NCBI GenBank assembly: GCA_023261605.1 | Contig: JAHFOP010000028.1 | Location: 1-12,380, forward strand | Direction of reading: 5' to 3' | Length of the DNA: 12,380 bases | Source: Candidatus Moraniibacteriota bacterium | Lineage (GTDB): Bacteria; Patescibacteriota; Minisyncoccia; Moranbacterales; UBA2206 | Shown here: piece by piece, positions 6,758 through 12,380 of the stretch | How the letters are laid out: the number at the start of each line of letters is the position of its first letter | How positions within the stretch are numbered: the stretch's first letter is position 1 | Notes under the pieces: generated by a model | What the model was told of the DNA's origin: nothing | What the model saw: only the letters and a program-made list of their open reading frames with translations | The model's database searches: none | Position numbers and translations under genes: made by a program

Positions 6758-6806
6758 AAAAAAAAGTATTTTTTATTTAACCGCTCAGCTGTTTTTTTAC
6801 ATTTAT

Positions 6807-6815
6807 ATTATACCA
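6807..6815 (-). promoter_or_regulatory. Extended -10 promoter for the DUF11-tgt-U32 operon
   Basis: TGGTATAAT on the minus strand gives a perfect -10 (6807-6812) with an extended TGn motif (6813-6815). The hexamer 17 bp upstream is poor as a -35, which is common for extended -10 promoters; it overlaps the recO stop. The start would be near 6800, with a leader of about 43 nt that has no Shine-Dalgarno. Gap 6758-6831 holds nothing else I can see. Confidence 0.6.
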
Positions 6816-6831
6816 CACAAATATACACTTT

Positions 6832-7548
6832 CTAGCCCGCGATCCATTTGATCGCCTCATGCGCCACCAGTTTCAAATTGCTCAAATTTTTCTTATCCGC
6901 CTTTATTTTTCCGAGATTTTCAATCCTGTTTTCCAAAAATATCCGGATGAATTTTATTGTTTCATCCGTTATCTTGACTTTCTTCCCGACGTGCGCCGCA
7001 CAGGCATTGCAAACCGTCCCGCCCCGTTCGCTCTCGAAAAAATTCTCTCCCGAGCGCAAAGTTGCGTTGCAGGCCACGCAACGCCCCATTTCCAAACCAT
7101 AGCCCAAAAGATGAAACAATTTGAAAATGAAACCATAGGTGAAAATGTCCGCCTTGGCCGTTTCTTCTTCCGCCAGACCATCTATAGCGCGCAAATAGCC
7201 GAGCAACAGTTCAAAGATTTTTTCATCCTTTTCTTCTTGCGTCACCAGGCGATCGAAAATATTGAGCGTCCAAAAAATTTTTTCCAAAAAATCAATTCCA
7301 CCCTTAGCTGAAACAAAAAAATCCACCGGAATCACACCCGTGATTTTGCCTTTCCCGCGCGCACGCGCCACAAAAACTTCCGCATGTGACATTGTTTCCA
7401 AATTCCCAGCCAATTTAGCTTGCGGCTTCCGCACGCCATGCGCCACCAAACGGATTTTGCCCGCTTCTTTGGTGTAGAGCACATACATCCGATCCGTTTC
7501 GGCAATGTCATATTTGCCCAAAACTATCGCTTGATATTTATAGTCCAT
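6832..7548 (-). CDS. recO: DNA repair protein RecO
   Basis: RecO anneals DNA strands and, with RecR, loads RecA on SSB-coated DNA during gap repair. The protein is 238 residues from the ATG at 7548, the normal size of the family. The N-terminus (YQAIVLGKYDIAETDRMYVLYTKEAGKIRLVAHGVRK-like) is the RecO OB fold, then comes the helical domain, with a four-cysteine zinc site in the order CVAC (157, 160) and CNAC (180, 183). A TTG two codons upstream is an alternative start; neither has a clear Shine-Dalgarno. The gene lies between a strong upstream terminator and a downstream promoter, so it appears to be its own unit. Its promoter between 7549 and 7611 is not clear: TAAAAT and TATAAA hexamers are present without good -35 partners. 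Confidence 0.93.
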   Translation of the reverse strand: MDYKYQAIVLGKYDIAETDRMYVLYTKEAGKIRLVAHGVRKPQAKLAGNLETMSHAEVFVARARGKGKITGVIPVDFFVSAKGGIDFLEKIFWTLNIFDRLVTQEEKDEKIFELLLGYLRAIDGLAEEETAKADIFTYGFIFKLFHLLGYGLEMGRCVACNATLRSGENFFESERGGTVCNACAAHVGKKVKITDETIKFIRIFLENRIENLGKIKADKKNLSNLKLVAHEAIKWIAG

Positions 7549-7611
7549 ATTCAAAAAATATTTTATAGCCTAACCCCCTTCTTTGCATTTTAGCGCAGAT
7601 CGGAAAAAGAT

Positions 7612-7651
7612 AAAAATAAAAACCTAGGAAACGACGTTGCCGCTTCCTAGG
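7612..7651 (-). terminator. Intrinsic terminator of the receiver-protein gene
   Basis: A 13-bp stem, CCTAGGAAGCGGC with GTCGTTTCCTAGG (7623-7651; two G-T wobbles) around a 3-nt loop, is followed on the minus strand by TTTTTATTTTT. It begins about 19 nt after the stop of the receiver gene. It has no good T tract on the plus strand. Confidence 0.88.
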
Positions 7652-7670
7652 CTATTTGAATTTGTCTGTA

Positions 7671-8126
7671 TCAACCAAATACAGACAACAATAATGATTT
7701 TAAGTATATTCTCTCCAATGGCTTGGCTATAAGAGAGATATCCCCGTTAAAGTGTTCGAATCGACGTTCCAGATTGACAATGGTTATGTGCGGGCATCTC
7801 TCACCTAAATCAGCCCTTATACCCTGTTCGAAACCAAGAACATCTCCAGATACGCCTACTATTGGTGTTTCTGGTCGGTTCGCCAGCATAGCTCTGATAA
7901 TTTCTAAGCCATCAACACCAGGCATATCTTTGTCAGTTATCACAAGATCCACAAGCTCCGTAATATCTTCTATTATCTCAAGAGCTTTGATCGGATCTTT
8001 TTCCCACCTGACTTCCAGGTCAAAATTGTCAAGAGTAATATGCTCTAACAATTTCGACACGATAAGACCAACTGTAGTATTATCTTCTACGAGCAATATA
8101 GACTTTCTTATTTTCTTTTTCTCCAT
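7671..8126 (-). CDS. Stand-alone CheY-like response regulator receiver protein
   Basis: This is one receiver domain of 151 residues with no output domain. The fold residues are visible: acidic pair Glu14-Asp15 (LLVEDN), phospho-acceptor Asp65 in VITDKDMPGVDG, Ser93 (VGVSGD) at the CheY Thr87 position, and Lys135 (IAKPL) at the CheY Lys109 position. All catalytic positions are intact, so phosphorylation by a histidine kinase elsewhere is likely. The ATG at 8126 is chosen over a TTG at 8186 because AAGGGGG sits 5 nt before it. A stretch of about 20 residues before the last strand (RFEHFNGDISL) is longer than in CheY. No kinase is adjacent, so the signalling partner is unknown. The upstream region 8127-8221 shows only weak promoter-like hexamers (TTGAAT/TATTGT). 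Confidence 0.87.
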   Translation of the reverse strand: MEKKKIRKSILLVEDNTTVGLIVSKLLEHITLDNFDLEVRWEKDPIKALEIIEDITELVDLVITDKDMPGVDGLEIIRAMLANRPETPIVGVSGDVLGFEQGIRADLGERCPHITIVNLERRFEHFNGDISLIAKPLERIYLKSLLLSVFG

Positions 8127-8221
8127 GTTTTCCCCCTTCTTTTTTTTAAGATTGCTTTTTTCTCTCTCTTTTTTACCCACAAACAATATTCTAGTTAATC
8201 ACATATTCAAAAAAAATCAAT

Positions 8222-8247
8222 AAAAACTGCCGATTTTGGCAGTTTTT
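8222..8247. terminator. Bidirectional terminator after the CAP-domain gene
   Basis: AAAAACTGCC (8222-8231) pairs perfectly with GGCAGTTTTT (8238-8247) around GATTTT. It starts 29 nt after the stop of the minus-strand CAP gene and gives a T-rich end on both strands. It also insulates the receiver gene from transcription of the CAP gene. Confidence 0.85.
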
Positions 8248-8276
8248 ATTTGCCTGATTATATTTTATTGTCTTTT

Positions 8277-9095
8277 TTAAGCCATTTTTTCCACTTTTTT
8301 GGCTTTCGCCCTTTCCAAGATAGACCAAGTTTTATCGAAAGCTACTGATAAAAAGGCGATTGCCATAAGCGCAATAGAAAATATCATCAATATCATCGCT
8401 CCAAAAAACAAATGGTCAATTATTTTTATTTTATTGTCACTAAACCAATTCAAAATCGCTTGTTGTCCCCCATTGCCTCCAAACAAATTGGACTGTTCTG
8501 GCAAAACATTTTTTGCTGACAGGACTTGGGGGATGATTTGGCCCGCATCAGTTTTCAAAGCAGAGTCTTTGAAAGGAGCAAATGTCTTCCCGCCTTTTGA
8601 CACACCCGCAAAAGTTGTGCCAAATTCTTGTACAGCAATGATAGAGGTTTGTCCATCCGTCACTTGGGTTCCGACCGCCACACCAATTTCTTGATAGTTC
8701 GGATCTAAAATGTTTTTCCGGTGAGTTGGACTTTTCATCCAAGCTTCTTGTTCGTTTTCAGCTGTTTGAAAATTGATGGCCAGATTTTCTCCGGCGAAGT
8801 GGTAGTCATAGCCTTCTTCTTGAAACCAGTGCCACGGATTCACGCCTGTCGGCGAAGTGTGTGCGAAATATTTATTGGCAAGCATGTCATTCAATTTGTC
8901 TTTGGCTATTTGCATCAGCTTGTCATTGGGAACCACTTCATCAATGCCTTGAGCAGAACGCGCCAAATTAACATACTTGATAATGTTGTCCGAAGTAATC
9001 TCACTAGCCGATGCCGATGCCACCAAAAAAACAAAACTGAATATCACAGTGCTGATTTGAACGAGATATTTGGTTTTTAGTGTTTGTTTACGCAT
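8277..9095 (-). CDS. Secreted/membrane CAP (SCP/PR-1-like) domain protein
   Basis: The order is: a signal peptide (KTK at the start, hydrophobic 10-27, likely cut after ASASA near residue 30), a CAP domain at about 35-165, a polar glycine-rich linker (165-225), and a C-terminal membrane helix at about 227-252 with a basic tail. CAP signatures are FAHTSPTG (His79), GENLA (Glu103), and AWMKSPTHRKNILDPNYQEIGVAV (His125), which fit the family's metal-cavity histidines and glutamates. It resembles the bacterial YkwD group. The exact biochemical role of bacterial CAP proteins is not settled. The CAP domain should face outside, held by the C-terminal helix. The gene is alone between two terminators, with a consensus promoter and a hairpin-bearing leader. 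Confidence 0.88.
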   Translation of the reverse strand: MRKQTLKTKYLVQISTVIFSFVFLVASASASEITSDNIIKYVNLARSAQGIDEVVPNDKLMQIAKDKLNDMLANKYFAHTSPTGVNPWHWFQEEGYDYHFAGENLAINFQTAENEQEAWMKSPTHRKNILDPNYQEIGVAVGTQVTDGQTSIIAVQEFGTTFAGVSKGGKTFAPFKDSALKTDAGQIIPQVLSAKNVLPEQSNLFGGNGGQQAILNWFSDNKIKIIDHLFFGAMILMIFSIALMAIAFLSVAFDKTWSILERAKAKKVEKMA

Positions 9096-9112
9096 TTTTT
9101 GTTTTGGTTCCT

Positions 9113-9142
9113 AAAAAAAGAAAAACGGGTCTTTTAACCCGT
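9113..9142 (-). terminator. Terminator-like hairpin inside the CAP-gene leader
   Basis: ACGGGT pairs with ACCCGT (9125-9142) around a 6-nt loop. On the minus strand this is followed by TTTTCTTTTTTT. It lies between the promoter (9174-9202) and the ATG at 9095, so it should attenuate the gene. A second small hairpin, GGCTA/TAGCC with loop GGAA (9148-9161), precedes it. No convincing antiterminator is seen; a GGTT/AACC alternative with the sequence near 9105 is weak. Confidence 0.7.
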
Positions 9143-9173
9143 ATTTTGGCTATTCCTAGCCACTTACAATCTA

Positions 9174-9202
9174 ATTATAGCATACTTTCAGCCTAAATGC
9201 AA
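9174..9202 (-). promoter_or_regulatory. Promoter of the CAP-domain gene
   Basis: TTGCAT (9197-9202), a 17-bp spacer, and TATAAT (9174-9179) preceded by TGC give a strong extended -10 promoter on the minus strand. Transcription should begin near 9167 and make a leader of about 72 nt before the ATG. Confidence 0.8.
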
Positions 9203-9220
9203 GCCTTTTACCCCTAAGCC

Positions 9221-9268
9221 AAATAAAAAAAGTTTCCGCCGGATATCCGGACAGAAACTTTATTTTTT
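9221..9268. terminator. Bidirectional terminator after the ileS operon
   Basis: AAAGTTTC (9229-9236) pairs with GAAACTTT (9254-9261). Inside is the palindrome CCGGATATCCGG (9239-9250), giving a second helix of CCGG pairs. Both strands then run into T-rich tracts (plus TATTTTTTT, minus TTTTATTT). It begins about 25 nt after the stop of the second mini-gene. Confidence 0.8.
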
Positions 9269-9285
9269 TCGGTGCTACACATGAA

Positions 9286-9444
9286 TCAATCCTCTTCTTG
9301 TTCTTCAAAGGCTAAATCTGTATATAGATCTTCTGACACCTCGTTGCCACCGTCTCTTCGCCCATCAATAAAATTCTTAAACCATCCTACGGAGAGTAAT
9401 CCCAAGATGATAAGTATTAATATCGTAGCGCCATCCAATTTCAT
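9286..9444 (-). CDS. Small single-pass membrane protein with acidic tail (52 aa)
   Basis: This mini-gene encodes a short N-terminus, one hydrophobic helix at about 6-20 (ATILILIILGLLSVGW), a basic/aromatic exit (FKNFIDGRR), then an acidic tail ending EEQEED. GGGAGG (9450-9455) lies 5 nt before the second of two adjacent ATGs, which is why the start is put at 9444; an ATG at 9447 is only 2 nt from it. The Shine-Dalgarno begins right at the stop of the previous mini-gene. I do not recognise the protein. Position behind ileS and the repeated architecture with its neighbour suggest a pair with linked roles. Confidence 0.75.
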   Translation of the reverse strand: MKLDGATILILIILGLLSVGWFKNFIDGRRDGGNEVSEDLYTDLAFEEQEED

Positions 9445-9457
9445 CATGTCCTCCCTC

Positions 9458-9592
9458 TCAAATTTTTTTATTCGCTTGCTTGGGTTTGTCTACATTCCAA
9501 AACAAACCCGCAATCCCTCCGACAATAAGGCAGACGAGTGCTGCTGCCAAGAAAAGATAACCTAATGAATCGGTATTGATATCTTGGAACAT
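9458..9592 (-). CDS. Small single-pass membrane protein (44 aa)
   Basis: The product has a short polar N-terminus (MFQDINTDS), a membrane helix at about 11-32 rich in Ala, Leu, Val and Gly (YLFLAAALVCLIVGGIAGLFW) and a basic lysine tail. GGGAGGG (9597-9603) starts in the base after the ileS stop and lies 4 nt before the ATG, so it is likely translationally coupled to ileS. The stop touches the Shine-Dalgarno of the next mini-gene. It is too short for an ordinary ORF cut-off. No family is recognised. Confidence 0.75.
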   Translation of the reverse strand: MFQDINTDSLGYLFLAAALVCLIVGGIAGLFWNVDKPKQANKKI

Positions 9593-9603
9593 ATTTCCCT
9601 CCC

Positions 9604-12380
9604 TTATCGCTTGATGGCGATGGTGATTTTTTCTCCGTCGATTTCGAATTCTTTTTCTGCATCGACAGAAGTGTTGTTTTTGGAAAGAACTGCTTCCGCC
9701 AAAGTTTCTTTGGCAATCATATTTTTCAACTCTTCATTCTCAAAAATCTGCGACATTCCACTGTACCAAACTTGAATGCGATTGTCCACCTCATATCCAG
9801 CATCTTTTCTCATTTGTTGGATGTGACGAATAATTTCCCGCGCCTGACCCTCAAGTCTAAGCTCTTCCGGAATATTATAATTTAACTCGATGTCTTTTTC
9901 GCCAAAATTCGCACCTCCCACAACCCTTTTAACATTCAATTCTTCAAGTATAATATATACTAATTCCTCCCTTGGTTTTTTATTCATTAGAAATAACTCG
10001 CTAAGTGGCTGCCTTACTTTAATGCCTGCTTGAGCTCGCAATTGCAATCCCTGGGTCACAATATCTCTAACTCTATTCATCTCATCATTCAATTTAACAT
10101 CAATCAAGCTTTCATCTGCTACTGGAAAATCCGCCAGATGCACCGATTCCTCGCCAGTGAGATTTTTGTAAATTTCTTCCGCGATGAAAGGCGTGAATGG
10201 TGCCATGACTTTGGAAAGTTCCACAAGAACATAGTATAAAGTCTGATAGGCTTCGTTTTTATCGCCGTCATTTTCTGATTTCCAAAATCTTTTTCGCGAA
10301 CGGCGGATGTACCAATTGGAAAGATTGTCGACAAACTTTGGCAGAAGTCGGCAAGCTTTGTGCAATTCATAATTTTCCATATGCACATTGAAATCCTTAA
10401 TGAGGCCATGCAATTCAGAAACCAGCCACTTGTCCAAAAGACCGTTCAGTTTTTTCGGATCAAAATTTTTGTCCGCCGTGAATTTATCAATGTCCGCATA
10501 GAGCACAAAGAAAGAATAGGAATTCCAAAGCATGCGCATCATGCCACGAGTAATTTCTCCCACTTCGTTTTCAATGAAATTCATATTCTGTGCTGCAACT
10601 ACTGGCGAACTCATCAAGTAATATCGCACACTATCTGCTCCATACTTTTCAAACATCTCTGTCGGATCTGGATAATTCTGAAGTTTCTTGCTCATCTTTT
10701 TCCCGTCTTCGGCGAGGACAATTCCATTTACAATCACGTTTTGAAAAGCTTCTTTTTCTTTCACTCCGCTAGCGATAACATGCAAGTAATAGAACCAAGC
10801 ACGCGTTTGATCGACGCCTTCCGCGATGAAATTAGCCGGGAAAGTTTTGTCAAAACGCTCTTCGTTTTCAAATGGATAATGTTTTTGAGCATATGGCATC
10901 GAGCCTGAGTCAAACCAAGTGTCCAACACATCCGGCACTCGCTTCATTTTTCCCTGACATTTTTCGCAAGGAAATGTAATTTTATCAACAACATGTTTAT
11001 GTAAATCATCAATTTTCTCACCGCTCAATTTTTCTAATTCCGCCACTTCGCCAAAAACTTTCTGTTCACCACATTTATCACATACCCAAATCGGCATAAC
11101 AGAAGCCCAAAAACGTTGGCGGGAAATTGACCAGTCACGTGCGCCTTCAAGCCAATTGCCGAATCGTCCTTCTTTCATGTTAGCCGGCGACCAATTGATG
11201 TTTTTGGCCAACTCCAACATTTTGTCCTTAATTTTCGTTACTGCCACAAACCATGAACTGGTGGCATAATTGATGAGCGGCGTGTCACATCTCCAACAAT
11301 GCGGATAACTATGTGAGTATTTTGATGAATGAAATTTTTGACCTCGTTCGTCTAGAATTTTTACAATAGTAAGGTCTGCTTCCCTAATTTCTTCTGGGTT
11401 ATTTTTGGCTCGAGGATTAAGATCTAGCCCTGATAATTCTCCCATTTCCTCCTTGAAACTTCCGTCCATCGCCACATGCTGCACAAATGGCAAATTGTTT
11501 TCTTTCCCCAATCGCCTGTCGTCCTCTCCGAAAGCCGGCGCAATATGTACTACACCTGTCCCTTCATCAGTAGTCACAAAATTATCAGCATAAATTTTCC
11601 AGCCATTTTCACGATTGGTTAATTTCTTGTCTTTAGCATAGAAATTAAAAAGAGGTATATACTCTAACCCCCTAAGGCGACTACCCTTAAATATTCGTAC
11701 TTTTCCATCTTCTAATAATTCCGTCAGATCTGGAGTTATACTATATTTTCCAGTAAATTCTGGACTTTCGAGTATTTTTTCTGCATGATTTTTAGAAACA
11801 ATGATGTGAAATTCTGATGTGCCATCATTCCCAAATTGTCCGTTTCCATCTACGAAGTTATCAAAAAATCTTAAACTTACATAATCAATTTTATTTCCAA
11901 CCGCCAAAGCAACATTTCCTGGTAATGTCCACGGTGTCGTTGTCCATGCTAAAACATAAACTTTCTTATCTTTCAGATCAGCGCCTAATAATTCTGGATT
12001 TTTTAATTCAAACTTGGCAACAACGGACAAATCCTTAATATCCTTATATCCTTCCGAAACTTCTGATTGTGACAAAGTAGTCTCACACCTCGGGCAAACA
12101 TGCATTGAGCGATAATCTTCATAAATGAGACCCTTGTCCCAAAGCTCTTTAAAAACCCACCACACACTTTCCATATACCCCTTATCCATCGTACGATAGG
12201 CATTTTTCATATCAGCCCAGCGCCCCATCCGTTTCACGATTTTTTCCCACACATCAACATAGGTAAGAACTTTGCTACTACAAAGCTCATTGAACTTTTC
12301 CACGCCCATCGCTTCAATGTCTTTTTTCTTCTTGCTTCCCATTTCTTTCTCCACGATGTTTTCGATCGGAAGCCCGTGGC
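9604..12380 (-). CDS. ileS: Isoleucyl-tRNA synthetase, IleS2-like (5' end outside window)
   Basis: About 924 residues are visible, opening inside the family motif with HGLPIE and continuing to the window edge; the missing part would hold the HIGH motif. A GTG near the edge (12354) is internal, not a start. In order: HGLPIEN, editing-domain motifs TTTPWT (near 146) and GTGVVHIAPAFGEDD (near 275), RFW, CDKC and CEKC zinc-type pairs (near 433 and 471), DVLDTWFDSGSMPYAQ, the KMSKK loop (near 561) and the C-terminal anticodon-binding part with YIRRSRKRFW. The DVLDTWFDSGSMPYAQ wording resembles IleS2 (eukaryote-like, mupirocin-insensitive) enzymes rather than E. coli IleS. It is followed by two mini-genes with strong ribosome sites. 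Confidence 0.95.
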   Translation of the reverse strand, partial: HGLPIENIVEKEMGSKKKKDIEAMGVEKFNELCSSKVLTYVDVWEKIVKRMGRWADMKNAYRTMDKGYMESVWWVFKELWDKGLIYEDYRSMHVCPRCETTLSQSEVSEGYKDIKDLSVVAKFELKNPELLGADLKDKKVYVLAWTTTPWTLPGNVALAVGNKIDYVSLRFFDNFVDGNGQFGNDGTSEFHIIVSKNHAEKILESPEFTGKYSITPDLTELLEDGKVRIFKGSRLRGLEYIPLFNFYAKDKKLTNRENGWKIYADNFVTTDEGTGVVHIAPAFGEDDRRLGKENNLPFVQHVAMDGSFKEEMGELSGLDLNPRAKNNPEEIREADLTIVKILDERGQKFHSSKYSHSYPHCWRCDTPLINYATSSWFVAVTKIKDKMLELAKNINWSPANMKEGRFGNWLEGARDWSISRQRFWASVMPIWVCDKCGEQKVFGEVAELEKLSGEKIDDLHKHVVDKITFPCEKCQGKMKRVPDVLDTWFDSGSMPYAQKHYPFENEERFDKTFPANFIAEGVDQTRAWFYYLHVIASGVKEKEAFQNVIVNGIVLAEDGKKMSKKLQNYPDPTEMFEKYGADSVRYYLMSSPVVAAQNMNFIENEVGEITRGMMRMLWNSYSFFVLYADIDKFTADKNFDPKKLNGLLDKWLVSELHGLIKDFNVHMENYELHKACRLLPKFVDNLSNWYIRRSRKRFWKSENDGDKNEAYQTLYYVLVELSKVMAPFTPFIAEEIYKNLTGEESVHLADFPVADESLIDVKLNDEMNRVRDIVTQGLQLRAQAGIKVRQPLSELFLMNKKPREELVYIILEELNVKRVVGGANFGEKDIELNYNIPEELRLEGQAREIIRHIQQMRKDAGYEVDNRIQVWYSGMSQIFENEELKNMIAKETLAEAVLSKNNTSVDAEKEFEIDGEKITIAIKR

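Noticed and set aside
2418..10484. A 15-nt match (GTCCGCCGTGAATTT) shared by the U32 gene and ileS
   Set aside because: It encodes different residues in different frames and has no palindrome or flanking similarity; likely chance.
10360..10908. Long plus-strand open frame opposite ileS
   Set aside because: It is antisense to a well-conserved synthetase, has no ribosome site, and its product is rich in His, Phe and Ile without any recognisable motif.
12340..12354. GTG start for ileS at 12354
   Set aside because: The frame continues upstream through HGLPIENIV, a conserved internal motif, so the gene is cut by the window edge.
1..12380. UGA recoded as glycine
   Set aside because: TGA ends tgt in an ATGA overlap and also ends both mini-genes, and no in-frame TGA is needed inside any gene.
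1..12380. CRISPR arrays, tRNA or rRNA genes, transposases
   Set aside because: No regularly spaced repeats, tRNA-like cloverleaf, rRNA sequence or transposase motif was seen on either strand.

Overview
The window is about 12.4 kb of AT-leaning bacterial DNA (roughly 40% G+C by eye). Genes are dense, and all but one lie on the minus strand. It holds eleven protein genes, two of them cut by the window edges. Housekeeping translation and repair genes (glyQS, ileS, tgt, a U32-family tRNA hydroxylase, recO) are mixed with small or family-less secreted and membrane proteins. The gene style, an IleS2-like isoleucyl-tRNA synthetase, short palindromic in-frame inserts in genes, and CAP and DUF11-like surface proteins suggest a Patescibacteria/CPR (Parcubacteria-like) genome; this is inference and no marker gene proves it. 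TGA is used as a normal stop (tgt and both mini-genes), so the Gracilibacteria/Absconditabacteria code, with UGA as glycine, does not apply.

Layout from left to right: (1) 1-2060: glyQS followed by a NIF3-like gene, both minus. They are preceded by what reads as a glycine T-box riboswitch with an unusually short Stem I. It is driven by a consensus promoter whose -35 box is shared, inside a 23-bp perfect palindrome, with a divergent promoter. (2) 2090-2320: a 69-codon plus-strand gene read from that divergent promoter, ending in a bidirectional terminator. (3) 2337-6815: a minus-strand operon of a membrane-anchored DUF11-like protein, tgt, and the U32 (TrhP-like) gene. The last two overlap by ATGA and both should act on tRNA wobble position 34. 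Both carry in-frame insertions with repeat-like DNA; the clearest is 30 bp in tgt made of two back-to-back perfect 15-nt hairpins. (4) 6832-8126: recO and a stand-alone CheY-like receiver protein, separated by a strong terminator. (5) 8222-9202: a CAP/SCP-domain secreted protein with its own promoter and a terminator-like hairpin in its 5' leader. (6) 9221-12380: ileS (5' end outside the window) followed by two unlisted mini-genes for single-pass membrane proteins, each with a strong Shine-Dalgarno directly after the preceding stop codon, then a terminator.

The most notable items are the compact T-box candidate with its palindromic divergent promoter, the seamless double-hairpin insertion next to the substrate-pocket motif of tgt, and the two coupled mini-genes behind ileS.
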